The translations under genes were made by a program, and so were the position numbers. A DNA stretch of 40,536 nucleotides from RPQJ01 sp963793005. Lineage in GTDB: Bacteria > Pseudomonadota > Gammaproteobacteria > Steroidobacterales > Steroidobacteraceae. The notes beneath the pieces are model-generated. The model ran no database searches. It had not been told where the DNA came from and saw only the letters and a program-made list of their open reading frames with translations. Shown here piece after piece: positions 15,098 to 22,389 of the stretch (the stretch's first letter is position 1; each line of letters starts with the position of its first letter). Location: contig CAWBYP010000007.1 in the NCBI GenBank assembly GCA_963793005.1, positions 1-40,536 of the forward strand, given 5' to 3'.

Positions 15098-16954
15098 TCA
15101 CTCGCACTGGAAATCGTCCGCGCCGACCGGCTTGCAACCGTCGCCCCAGCGGCCGGTGTTTCGCCAGTAATCGGCCACGCCCGTCTGGATCAGCAATCTC
15201 TTGAACTCCGGATGGGCCCTCAGCTTGGAATGAGGCGCCGTCCAGAACTGCCAGTACGCCCGGTGGTTCATGCGGCGGTCGGCGAACCCGTCGACGGATT
15301 CCAGGTACCGGCGCAAGGCGTCCGCGGTGAGGTCGGCATCGCCCAGCGCATCGGCGGTCTCCATCTGGAAGACGATGCCCCCGCGGCCTCCACCATACGC
15401 GGGATCCTTTGCCGCTTCACGCAGGTTCGCGAGCATGGCCGCGCGGTCGTCCAACACGCCCCCGAGGTCGAGCAGGAACGGCCAGTCCAGCAACTTGACC
15501 AAGCGGCCGTGCAGGTCGCGCAGCGCCTTGGGGTCTGCGTCCGGCCTCGCCAGCATCCGATGGAAAGCGAGGCCCGTCGGCTCCGTGTCGTCGCCCTCCA
15601 AAGGCAGGCTGCGCTGATACTCGGCTTCGGCATCGTCGAGACGGCGGGCCGCGGTGTAGTCGAACTGCAGGTCACGCGAAATGAACATGGCCAGCGGCTC
15701 GATGGTCCTCAGTTGCTCAACCACGGCGACTGTTTCGTCGAGATAACCGACGCAGAAGATCAGTTCCGTGTACGGATAGGCGCGTTCGTAGCTCATCGGC
15801 CCGCCTTCCATGATCTCCCGGGTAAGCGCGATGGCCTCCGCCCACTTGCCTTCACGCCACAAGGCGTAGGCGCGATCGCGCTTGACGATCCAGTGGTCCG
15901 GCGCCAACTCGGCGATGCGTGCGCGGACCTGTGCCGCTTCCTCGCGCAACCGCTCGGCCTGCACGCCATCGACTTCCCGGGCCAGGCCGTCCAGTGACCT
16001 GGCCAGTGCATCCCAGCCCAGCACGAACTCGGGGTCGAGCGCCACGGCCTCGCGTGCCAGCTGCACGCGCTGTCGCTCGTGTTCCTCATCGTCGTATTCG
16101 GCAAAGAACAGCTGGCGCCAGCGCAGGTAGCGGTCGTAGGCATCGACGTTGGTCGTGCCGCCTTGCGCAGTGTTCAGCATCACCGCATCCAGCTTCACCG
16201 AGAGCGCCTGCGCCACGTCGCTGGCGATCTCGTCCTGTACCGCGAACACGTCGGTCAGGTTTCGATCGTAGGTTTTCGACCACAGCTGCGAGCTGTCCGA
16301 GGTGGCGATGAGCTGCGCGGTGATGCGGATCCTGTCGCCGGACTTCCGCACGCTGCCTTCGAGCAGGTGGGCGACGCCGAGCTTGCTGCCGATGGTGCGC
16401 AGGTCGTCGTCCTTGCCCTTGAACGAGAAGCTGGAGGTGCGTCCCACCAGCCGCAGCGCCGGCACCTGCGCCAGGTGATTGAGGATCTCCTCGGCCAGGC
16501 CGTCGCCCAGGTACTCCTGGTCCTTCGCCTGCGACAGGTCCAGGAAGGGCAGCACCGCGAGGGAGGGCCGCGCATCGTGCGCGCCGGGCGACGCCAGCGG
16601 TTCGGCGGTGTCGGGCGCCGCCGACACCGCCTCGGCATCGCCGTCGCTGTTGTGCTGGTAGAACGCGAGTGCCCCGCCCCCGATCAGCAGCAGCAGCGTG
16701 ATGATCGCGATCTCGGCAGTGGTGACGCGTTGCTGGCCCTTGTCACCGTGATACCAGGCGAGCACGAGGACGATCGGCAGGCCGATGAGCAGCGCCAGCG
16801 TCGCGAGTTGCTGGAACTGGAGGGGCCAGCCGTAGGTGTCGCTGAGGAACTCGAAGCCCTGCAGGAAGCTCCAGGCCCCTGCGACGTAGAGGATTCCCCA
16901 CTGCGCCACCTTGCGACGGCGCAAGGCGTCCCACCAGCTTTCGGTGCCGTGCAT
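15098..16954 (-). CDS. Membrane protein with FlgO/TolB-like and TPR domains
   Basis: 618 residues from ATG 16954. Three membrane segments at about 20-36, 51-67 and 82-98 are followed by a FlgO-like domain from about residue 130: PSLAVLPFLDLSQAKDQEYL, GLAEEILNHLA, LLEGSVRKSGDRIRITAQL, SKTYDRNLTDVFAVQDEIA. The remainder is helical TPR-like repeats. Relatives often carry an adenylate cyclase or winged-helix domain at the N-terminus; here that is replaced by membrane helices. The open frame runs 86 codons further upstream, but this passes through the tRNA-derived repeat and is not credible. Role unknown: probably protein-protein scaffolding at the membrane. A paralogue with the same architecture is at 17458-19173. 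Confidence 0.85.
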   Translation of the reverse strand: MHGTESWWDALRRRKVAQWGILYVAGAWSFLQGFEFLSDTYGWPLQFQQLATLALLIGLPIVLVLAWYHGDKGQQRVTTAEIAIITLLLLIGGGALAFYQHNSDGDAEAVSAAPDTAEPLASPGAHDARPSLAVLPFLDLSQAKDQEYLGDGLAEEILNHLAQVPALRLVGRTSSFSFKGKDDDLRTIGSKLGVAHLLEGSVRKSGDRIRITAQLIATSDSSQLWSKTYDRNLTDVFAVQDEIASDVAQALSVKLDAVMLNTAQGGTTNVDAYDRYLRWRQLFFAEYDDEEHERQRVQLAREAVALDPEFVLGWDALARSLDGLAREVDGVQAERLREEAAQVRARIAELAPDHWIVKRDRAYALWREGKWAEAIALTREIMEGGPMSYERAYPYTELIFCVGYLDETVAVVEQLRTIEPLAMFISRDLQFDYTAARRLDDAEAEYQRSLPLEGDDTEPTGLAFHRMLARPDADPKALRDLHGRLVKLLDWPFLLDLGGVLDDRAAMLANLREAAKDPAYGGGRGGIVFQMETADALGDADLTADALRRYLESVDGFADRRMNHRAYWQFWTAPHSKLRAHPEFKRLLIQTGVADYWRNTGRWGDGCKPVGADDFQCE

Positions 16955-17053
16955 CGGTGGCGGCTCGTTCAAGCGGCGGTCCTCATCGGATGAGTCTAGC
17001 GGACCGCGGCCGCACGGAGCGACAGGTCGGACTTCGGTTGCAGAACCCAAGGT

Positions 17054-17161
17054 CCGCGTGTCGATGGTTCGATTGACTCGGATCGGCCTGGGCCGATCCT
17101 CGCCCTTCGGGCAGCTGCGCTGTCCTGATTCGCTTCGCGAATCGGTCCGTCCCTGGCCACC
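17054..17161 (+). repeat. tRNA-Phe-derived repeat split by 72-nt double hairpin (copy 2)
   Basis: Bases 17054-17074 are identical to tRNA-Phe from the anticodon stem to the T-loop and 17147-17161 to its last 15 bases, again followed by TTTCAACTCCATGA as in copy 1. The insert at 17075-17146 is also 72 nt and in the same position. Both stems are kept, while both loops differ from copy 1 (CTG instead of GAGT region; TTC instead of TGC), so the hairpin structure seems conserved. It lies 100 bases upstream of the divergent FlgO/TPR gene. Confidence 0.9.
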
Positions 17162-17207
17162 ACTTTCAACTCCATGAATTGCAACGGGTTCCGGATATCG
17201 CCCGTGA

Positions 17208-17275
17208 ACCATCCGGGGCCATTGATGGCTGACCCGCGGACTATCGGGAAGTGCGTCGAGCAGGTCCCGCCGGGG
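17208..17275 (+). repeat. Dispersed repeat with GACCCGCGGACTATC core (copy 2)
   Basis: ATCCGGGGCCATTGATGGC leads into GCTGACCCGCGGACTATC (17228-17245) and then GTGCGTCGAGCAGGTCCCGC. The same order, with few changes, is seen at 22290-22355, and the core also at 6699-6716. Here it directly follows the tRNA-derived repeat, suggesting that the two modules move or are copied together. Confidence 0.7.
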
Positions 17276-17359
17276 CGAGGGGCGGGGAACGGGGGATCTG
17301 AGAACCTGGGAAGCTGGCGGTGCGGCGGGAGCCAGCCAGGAATGACGCGCTTGACGGCC

Positions 17360-17461
17360 TCAGCCCGATTTCCCGGTTGAGAGCTTGTTCGTCCGCGCGA
17401 GCACGTGGCCGGCGACGGTCTGGTCCCACTGGGCCAAGCCGAGGTTGCTGGTGAGGATCAG
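17360..17461 (-). pseudogene. IS21 IstB helper-protein remnant
   Basis: Read on the minus strand from 17461, 33 residues begin LILTSNLGLAQWDQTVAGH, the conserved 'LITSN..W...F.D' region of IstB ATPases of IS21 elements, then diverge and stop. No Walker A or other part of IstB is present. The fragment abuts, and by three bases overlaps, the stop codon of the TPR gene, so an IS21 insertion or deletion probably shaped that gene's 3' end. Confidence 0.65.
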
Positions 17462-19173
17462 GCGTTCGCCGCAAATCCCATTTGTTTCACGAGCTTTCGA
17501 AAGCCCGGAAGTCCGCGAATCGGGTCAAGCAGCGGATCCGCCAGTATCTGGCTGACTCCGGGATCGTGCAGACCCCGCGCCCGGTTCAAGGCATCGATCG
17601 CCGCGTCTGCATTGCCCCATTGCGCCTGCACCTGGCCCTGCTGATAGATGGCGTATTCCTCGTCGTCGTCCCTGACCAACCCGTGTAGAGAGGCCTCCGC
17701 TTCAGCGATGCGGCCAAGCCGATGCAGAACGATCGCGGAACCCGAGTTTCTCATCCAGGTCAGCGGTTCGCATTCGATCTCTCCCAGCGCAGCTTCGAAT
17801 TCTCCCTTCATATAAAGACACATACCTAGAGTGTATCGAGGCCGCGGGAACTGCGGATCAAGATTCAGGGCGTTACGCAGAACCGTGATCGCCTCGTCGT
17901 AGCGGCGCCCGAAATACAGCACGTGTCCGAGGAAGTAGTGGGCAAACAGAGACAGCGGATCCAGTTCCAATGCTTGTCTTGCCGCAGCAACGCTCGCGTC
18001 CACCTCACCGAAATAGCAGCTGATACGTGCATATTCGATCTGCACCTCTGCATTGCCCGGATTCAATCTCATTGCCGTAGTAATGGCCTTGCGCGCGCCG
18101 ACCTGATCGAGCTTGTAGTGCAGAAGCAATCGGCCAAGCACGATGTGGCCGTCCGCAAGACTTGGCGTCAACTCGATGGCCCTGAAGGCGGCGGCAGTGG
18201 CGTTGTCTCTTCCCTCCTGGAACTTTATGAAGCTGTTGGTTGCCAATTGGTCCCACGTCGCAGCCAGGCCGGCGTACGCCTGCGCGTACCCTGGGTCGAG
18301 CCTGATAGCCTCATTGAAAGCACTGAGGGCCTTTCGCAATGCGGCTTCGTCAGACGAGCCGCGCATGCGATGGTGCGAACCGAGCAGGTAGGCCTGAAGT
18401 GCCTGTGTGTTGCTGGCTCCGCTCACCCTCAGCGGCGACTCTTCGTTATCGAGCAACTTGACCTTCAGAGCATCGGCCACTGACAAGGCAATGTCTTCCT
18501 GCACCGCAATGATGTCATCCAGCTCTCGGTCATAGGCTTCAGACCAGAGGTTGTAACCGTCGGCGGCGTTGATCAGCTGCGCCGTGATCCTGACACGTGA
18601 ACCGGATCGGCGCACGCTGCCTTCGAGCACGGACGCAACGCCTAAGCGGCGGGCGATATCGGCGATGTCGCCGGTTTGACCCTTGAAGAAGAATGATGAT
18701 GTTCGCGCGGCGACCTTCAGCGCATTGATTTTGGCGAGGACATTGAGGAGTTCCTCGGCTAGTCCGTCGGAGAAGTACTCATTCTCCGGGTCACCGCTCA
18801 TGTTGACGAACGGCAGGACAGCGACGGACGCTCTCTGAGGCTGCGCCCCTCCGGAAGTGCCTGCCGGACCGCGCGAAGCCGACTCCCCGCCCGCAGTTCC
18901 ATCCGTGTCCGGTGTTCGCTTGATGCCCTCGGGGGTGAGGTCATAAGCCCATGCGAACATGACGCTGAGCGGGAATCCGGCAATCAGCAGGAACAGCACG
19001 AGCCTGAATGTCCAGGCCGGCAGGCCAAGGTTGGCAGCGAAGAGGTCGGTGACCTCCAGGATCACCCACGCGACGACTATGTAAGCGATGCTTACCTTGA
19101 AGACGTGTCGTCGTCTGAGTTCTGCAAGGAGCTTCACGGCCTGTTTGATCTCAGCCAATGCTGCCTGGGACAT
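17458..19173 (-). CDS. Membrane protein with FlgO/TolB-like and TPR domains (paralogue)
   Basis: 571 residues from ATG 19173 (MSQAALAEIKQAVKLL). Two membrane segments (about 26-45 and 56-76) precede a short low-complexity Gly/Ser linker and a FlgO-like domain starting SVAVLPFVNMSGDPENEYFS and including VLEGSVRRSGSRVRITAQLI and AYDRELDDIIAVQEDIALS. At least six TPR units follow, e.g. AIRLDPGYAQAYAGLA and ALNLDPQFPRPRYTLG. A start 21 codons upstream at 19236 lies inside an IS-end-like sequence; neither start has a clear ribosome site. The C-terminus ends at an IstB remnant and may be altered. Function unknown; signal-linked scaffolding is an inference. Confidence 0.85.
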   Translation of the reverse strand: MSQAALAEIKQAVKLLAELRRRHVFKVSIAYIVVAWVILEVTDLFAANLGLPAWTFRLVLFLLIAGFPLSVMFAWAYDLTPEGIKRTPDTDGTAGGESASRGPAGTSGGAQPQRASVAVLPFVNMSGDPENEYFSDGLAEELLNVLAKINALKVAARTSSFFFKGQTGDIADIARRLGVASVLEGSVRRSGSRVRITAQLINAADGYNLWSEAYDRELDDIIAVQEDIALSVADALKVKLLDNEESPLRVSGASNTQALQAYLLGSHHRMRGSSDEAALRKALSAFNEAIRLDPGYAQAYAGLAATWDQLATNSFIKFQEGRDNATAAAFRAIELTPSLADGHIVLGRLLLHYKLDQVGARKAITTAMRLNPGNAEVQIEYARISCYFGEVDASVAAARQALELDPLSLFAHYFLGHVLYFGRRYDEAITVLRNALNLDPQFPRPRYTLGMCLYMKGEFEAALGEIECEPLTWMRNSGSAIVLHRLGRIAEAEASLHGLVRDDDEEYAIYQQGQVQAQWGNADAAIDALNRARGLHDPGVSQILADPLLDPIRGLPGFRKLVKQMGFAANA

Positions 19174-19209
19174 TAGCGAATTGCGCACACCTTGCCAATG
19201 AAGAGCGGG

Positions 19210-19260
19210 GACGTCACCCCGACCTTTCGTAGTCATTTAGAGCTGGAGTACGGCGCCTTG
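19210..19260 (-). repeat. IS3-end-like sequence upstream of the TPR gene
   Basis: On the minus strand CTCCAG...GACTACGAAAGGTCGGGGTGACGT resembles the leader before the IS3-type orfA start at 20950-20990 (CTCCAG...GACTACGAAGAATCGGGGTGACGT). About 35 of 42 bases agree. No transposase codons follow here. It may be a solo IS end that now provides upstream sequence for the TPR gene. Confidence 0.5.
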
Positions 19261-19316
19261 TGGGGGTCTGGACGGGCAAGGCAACGCCCTCCAGTTCTTG
19301 GCATGGCGAAGCGAGA

Positions 19317-19345
19317 TTGACTCTGACATTAAATGTAGCTACATG
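19317..19345 (+). promoter_or_regulatory. Probable BrnTA promoter and operator
   Basis: TTGACT at 19317-19322 is followed after 17 bases by TACATG as a weak -10. ATGTAGCTACAT at 19333-19344 is a perfect 12-nt palindrome that overlaps the -10 and lies seven bases before the brnT start codon. BrnA antitoxins repress their own promoter, so this is the likely binding site. Confidence 0.55.
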
Positions 19346-19351
19346 TAATCA

Positions 19352-19632
19352 ATGTGCATTACCTGCGACCGCGTGAAGCGGCAGCACACGCTGCAGGAGC
19401 GTGGTCTCGACATGCGCAGAGCCGGGGAGGTCTTCGCCGGTGTTCATTTACCCGCGAAGGCGACCGCTTCGATTGCGTAGAACCGCGATTCGTAACGGTC
19501 GGCTGGCTCGATTCGAAGTTAGTTGTGTTTGTCTGGACCCCGCGCGGTGCGGCCAGACGCATCATCAGCATGAGGCATTGTCATGAGTGCGAAGCGAAAA
19601 GGCTCCGGAAGCACTTCAGCAGCCCCGAGTGA
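19352..19632 (+). pseudogene. brnT: BrnT-type toxin with a frameshift
   Basis: From ATG 19352 the frame reads ITCDRVKRQHTLQERGLDMR and RRAGEVFAGVH, the BrnT N-terminal half. It is then lost at the T-run 19447-19449. Adding one base restores FTREGDRFDCVEPRFVTVG, then LVVFVWTPRGAARRIISMRH and a basic end at TAA near 19632, the normal BrnT C-terminal half. BrnT is a RelE-fold ribonuclease toxin. As sequenced, translation would give only a 42-residue stub. The restored length, about 93 residues, is normal. Start codon, operator and antitoxin are intact, so the break is either recent or a homopolymer sequencing error. Confidence 0.83.
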
Positions 19633-19858
19633 TCCGCCAGAGATTTCTGATGAATGGATTGCCGCCGCCGATATGTATCGTGGAACGAAGCTCATTCGCA
19701 GAGGGCGCCCGAGGTTGCAGCATCCGCGCAGGCTCCTGTCATTGAGGTTGCCGCCGGAAGTGATCGCCAATTGGAAGGCGACGGGTCCTGGCTGGCTGAC
19801 GCGAATGGCCAAGGTTCTGGAGAAGTCCGCTCCGAAGGCGCGTCGATCCGCCGACTAA
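19583..19858 (+). CDS. brnA: BrnA-type antitoxin
   Basis: 91 residues, beginning within the end of brnT (50-base overlap), as is common in this operon. PEISDEWIAAADMYRGTKLI followed by RGRPR and LLSLRLPPEVIANWKATGPG and WLTRMAKVLEK matches BrnA: a flexible toxin-binding N-terminus and a ribbon-helix-helix DNA-binding C-terminal half. It would neutralise BrnT and repress the promoter at 19317-19345. With the toxin broken it may be a solitary repressor/antitoxin. Confidence 0.9.
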   Translation: MSAKRKGSGSTSAAPSDPPEISDEWIAAADMYRGTKLIRRGRPRLQHPRRLLSLRLPPEVIANWKATGPGWLTRMAKVLEKSAPKARRSAD

Positions 19859-19932
19859 CTCCCGTTGCAGCGTGCTCCTGCAGTCACGGACACAGTGAAG
19901 CGAGCCGATCTCGCCCTGGCGCGTTGAGCGAG

Positions 19933-20022
19933 CAGTTCGGAAAAGGTTCGGTCGCGATACCCGCAAGCCGTTGACAGCGTTGGGCCGGAACCCTTTCCCG
20001 GTCTTCGGCTTGCCCGCGCCAA
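19933..20022. repeat. Dispersed repeat with GGTTCGGTCGCGAT and CCCGGTCTTCGGCTT modules (copy 2)
   Basis: GTTCGGAAAAGGTTCGGTCG and CGATACCCGCAAGCCGTTGA, then CCTTTCCCGGTCTTCGGCTT and CCCGCGCC, match the two blocks of the copy at 13431-13608 in order, with a shorter spacer. It lies between convergent genes (brnA and the amidotransferase). Confidence 0.7.
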
Positions 20023-20054
20023 ACCAGACCGGACGGGAGATCCGCTCCGTCTTG

Positions 20055-20792
20055 CTACCTCCCGCGGTAACGCGCGACGAATCGCCTGAGAATCTCCTGC
20101 GCGTAGGGCGTCGGCTGCGCGCCGACCGCCTCGATCAGGCGCTCGGCCTCGTGAGGCTCGAAGTAGCCGTGGTGCCGGTAGGCGCGGATGCGCACCGCAA
20201 AGCCCTCGGCATCGCCCTCAGGATGAAACTGCGTCGCGTACACGTTCTGCCCGACCCGGAACATCTGCACCGGACAGTCCGTGCCGGTCATGAGCAGCGT
20301 CGTGCCCGCCGGAGTCGCGTCGCAGGCTTCCTTGTGTCCGAGCAGCACGGCGATGCGATCGGGGAACCCTGAGAGCAGGGGATCGTGCCGGCCGGCGTCG
20401 GTGAGATCGAGCAACGCGAGCCCTACGGGCTCGCGGTAGCGATCGGAGATCGGCGCTCCCAGGTACGCGCCGAGCAGACCGTTGCCGGAGCACGCGCCGA
20501 GGAACGGAATGTCGCGCGGGACGAGTTCGTCGAACAGCGTGCTGAAGTCCCGCTCGATTTCCTTCTGGATTGGGGACTTGCGCTCCGGCGGTGCACTGAT
20601 GTCGAACGGGCTGCCGCCCACGATCACCGCGCAGTAGTCGTCGAGGCTCAGGTTATTGGGGAGGCCGGTGCGCTCGATGCGCAGCCGCCGGACGTCCCGC
20701 GCGTCGAGCCCGCCGTACTTCAGGATGGCTTCGAACTCCCCGTCCGAGGTTTCGTCCTCGGGCCGCAGCTGCAGGATGAGGATCGGTTTCAT
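20055..20792 (-). CDS. Class I glutamine amidotransferase-like protein
   Basis: 245 residues (ATG at 20792; an ATG one codon earlier is equally possible). The GATase1 triad is visible: FLGACSGNGLLGAYLG with nucleophile C101, and ATQFHPEGD with H190 and E192. VIVGGSPFDIS near 57-65 gives the oxyanion loop, as in GMP-synthase-like proteins. Such stand-alone domains hydrolyse glutamine or glutamyl amides, or have drifted to other roles; the partner is unknown. No strong ribosome site is seen. The gene lies just downstream of an IS3 fragment that has probably replaced its original promoter region. Confidence 0.85.
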   Translation of the reverse strand: MKPILILQLRPEDETSDGEFEAILKYGGLDARDVRRLRIERTGLPNNLSLDDYCAVIVGGSPFDISAPPERKSPIQKEIERDFSTLFDELVPRDIPFLGACSGNGLLGAYLGAPISDRYREPVGLALLDLTDAGRHDPLLSGFPDRIAVLLGHKEACDATPAGTTLLMTGTDCPVQMFRVGQNVYATQFHPEGDAEGFAVRIRAYRHHGYFEPHEAERLIEAVGAQPTPYAQEILRRFVARYRGR

Positions 20793-20874
20793 CATGGGCA
20801 CGCTGATCGTCGGAACGGCATTGCTATGTAAACTCCAAACGGCCGCAATGCGCCCACCGGATTGCACCCAAATG

Positions 20875-21031
20875 GCCACTGCCCCATCCCCCGTTCCCGG
20901 ACCAGCTTGACCGCCTCGAGCTTGAACTCCCGATTAAATGCTCGCCGTCCCATACGTCACCCCGATTCTTCGTAGTCGTTTGAAACTGGAGTGGAACGCT
21001 TCTGGCTGACACCAAAATCGGTGTGGGGCAG
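20875..21031 (-). mobile_element. IS3-family fragment (left end and start of orfA)
   Basis: On the minus strand the sequence starts near 21031 with CTGACCTGCCCCACACC, a typical IS3-type terminal repeat. After the leader, an orfA begins at 20952: MGRRAFNREFKLEAVKLVRE, the N-terminal helix-turn-helix of IS3 OrfA proteins. The similarity ends after about 25 codons, where the amidotransferase upstream region begins. Only one end of the element is left. It cuts the membrane-protein gene at 21033-21215. Confidence 0.78.
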
Positions 21032-21032
21032 G

Positions 21033-21215
21033 TCAGCAGTCCAACACTCCACTCACCGCCATCGGCTCATGGCTGAAAAGGAAAGGCACGATCATCGCGC
21101 CCAATCCGACCACGAGCAAAAGGTAAGTGGCGTGAAGGACATGGAGTCGTAGCTGCGATACCTCGTCTGCGGTATCGGCGGCCGAAGGTGAAACAGGTGA
21201 AGCTGCCGAAGTCAT
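21033..21215 (-). pseudogene. Truncated membrane protein cut by IS3
   Basis: 60 residues from ATG 21215. A polar N-terminus is followed by LRLHVLHATYLLLVVGLGAM and IVPFLFSHEPM, the start of a small family of four-helix membrane proteins of unknown function. The reading frame ends (SGVLDC, stop at 21033-21035) exactly where the IS3 terminal repeat begins, so the C-terminal two-thirds are missing. It could still be translated as a short one-helix protein. It lies downstream of the XRE/DUF2975 genes on the same strand. Confidence 0.6.
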
Positions 21216-21263
21216 GTCAACTCTCCTGAATTGGAAATCTGCGCGTATGGGCTCCGGCGCCTC

Positions 21264-21479
21264 TCAAGCGCTGGAGTCCCGTTGGAATTGAAGCAAGTCA
21301 CCGGGCTGGCATTTCAGAACCTTGCAGATGGCCTCGAGCGTCGAGAAGCGGATCGCACGCGCCTTTCCCGTTTTGAGGATCGAAAGATTGGGCAGCGTGA
21401 TGTCGATCCGCTCGGCGAGCTCCGTAAGCGTCATGCGTCGATCGTGGAGAAGATCGTCGAGCTTGATGATGATCGCCAC
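21264..21479 (-). CDS. XRE-family regulator (YozG/Cro-C1 type)
   Basis: 71 residues, a bare helix-turn-helix domain: IIIKLDDLLHDRRMTLTELA, RIDITLPNLSILKTGKARAI, FSTLEAICKVLKCQPGDLLQ. This compact group of regulators is usually encoded right behind a DUF2975 membrane protein, as here (one base apart). It probably represses its own operon; a matching inverted repeat is seen at 22027-22055. What signal the pair responds to is unknown. Confidence 0.92.
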   Translation of the reverse strand: MAIIIKLDDLLHDRRMTLTELAERIDITLPNLSILKTGKARAIRFSTLEAICKVLKCQPGDLLQFQRDSSA

Positions 21480-21480
21480 G

Positions 21481-21999
21481 TCACACCGTCCCTTCGAGGT
21501 CTTCCCGCAACAGCGTGCCTTCGGCGAAGACGCGCGCGAGGACGAAGGTCAGAAGTACGGCCAGCCAGCCGCTGGGGGAGAAGCCGGCATCGAGGTGAAG
21601 TGGGTGGCCGGCGGTCGAAATGGCCGCGCCGATGGCGCCGATGACGAGGCTGAGGAGCTGGAGAGCGAGCAGCACCCAGGCGATGGACTGCAGACGGTAG
21701 GCGTTCGCCGCGACGAACGCATCGCCCCTGCGCACCGTCTCGACGATCGCCAGCAGCCGCGTGAGGACCGCGTGATTGAGCGGGATCGCGACCAGGCCGA
21801 GCGCGGCAATCGCGCGAAATCCCGTCATCGTCGGGCGGATCTCAGGAGCCGGGGGAATGCCGAGCGCGGTGAAGGTCCATTGCTCGGCGACGATCATCGC
21901 GATCAGCAGCGCGAGGATGACCCCGCCGAACAGCCAGTTGAGGATGATAAGGATGCGAAGTGTGGTCCATGCGACAGGCAGCGCCGAAGCAGGTTTCAT
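21481..21999 (-). CDS. DUF2975 family membrane protein
   Basis: 172 residues, four predicted membrane helices. The C-terminal FVLARVFAEGTLLREDLEGT is the family signature; the first helix is TLRILIILNWLFGGVILALL. ATG 21999 was chosen because GGGAGGA lies eight bases upstream; the frame upstream runs into the operator. DUF2975 proteins are nearly always paired with a small XRE regulator and may sense or modulate it. Here the pair forms an operon with one base between the genes. Confidence 0.92.
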   Translation of the reverse strand: MKPASALPVAWTTLRILIILNWLFGGVILALLIAMIVAEQWTFTALGIPPAPEIRPTMTGFRAIAALGLVAIPLNHAVLTRLLAIVETVRRGDAFVAANAYRLQSIAWVLLALQLLSLVIGAIGAAISTAGHPLHLDAGFSPSGWLAVLLTFVLARVFAEGTLLREDLEGTV

Positions 22000-22026
22000 T
22001 GACGGGGTCCTCCCAGGGTGGATATT

Positions 22027-22055
22027 GATAAACAATATAGGACTTATCGTTTATC
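22027..22055 (-). promoter_or_regulatory. Inverted-repeat operator of the DUF2975/XRE operon
   Basis: GATAAAC (22027-22033) and GTTTATC (22049-22055) are exact inverted repeats 15 bases apart, 28 bases upstream of the DUF2975 start. Between them, on the minus strand, lies TATATT, a good -10 box. This AT-rich island in GC-rich DNA is the best candidate promoter and the likely XRE binding site. No clear -35 is seen. Confidence 0.6.
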
Positions 22056-22185
22056 AGCAAGTCCCGGTTGGTTCGTCGGATTTACCGCAGTGGGGCGCGG
22101 TTTCAATCGGCCAATGCAACATATCGACTCCAATCGCGGAGTGGAGGGTGGCCTGGTATCCGGTTCGACAGACGGCGAACGTCCG

Positions 22186-22378
22186 GTCATTCCGCCTGGG
22201 CGCACGGTTCGGAACGAGTTCGATCGAGATGCCCCGACGCCCTTGCGATTCTTCGGCTTACCGCGTGGGTTCGGGGCATCACGTGCGGACCATCCGGGGC
22301 CATCAATGGCTGACCCGCGGGCTATCGGGAAATGTGTCGATGCGGCCCCGGGGTGGCGTCCCCGTCGGGGCTAGACGG
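22186..22378 (+). repeat. Mosaic dispersed repeat (copy 3 of GACCCGCGGACTATC core)
   Basis: CATCCGGGGCCATCAATGGC then CTGACCCGCGGGCTATCGGG (core 22309-22326) match 17208-17250 closely. Upstream, CACGGTTCGGAACG and GATTCTTCGGCTTACCGCG recall the modules at 13431-13608. Thus pieces of two repeat families are joined here. The whole stretch 22056-22389 between divergent operon and NTF2-like gene holds no recognisable gene. It ends in a GGGGTGGCGTCCCCGTCGGG palindromic stretch (near 22353-22372). Confidence 0.6.
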
Positions 22379-22389
22379 GGGAGAGCACG

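Noticed and set aside
16955..17212. 86-codon N-terminal extension of the FlgO/TPR protein
   Set aside because: It translates the tRNA-derived repeat and its flanks; the ATG at 16954 begins the conserved part.
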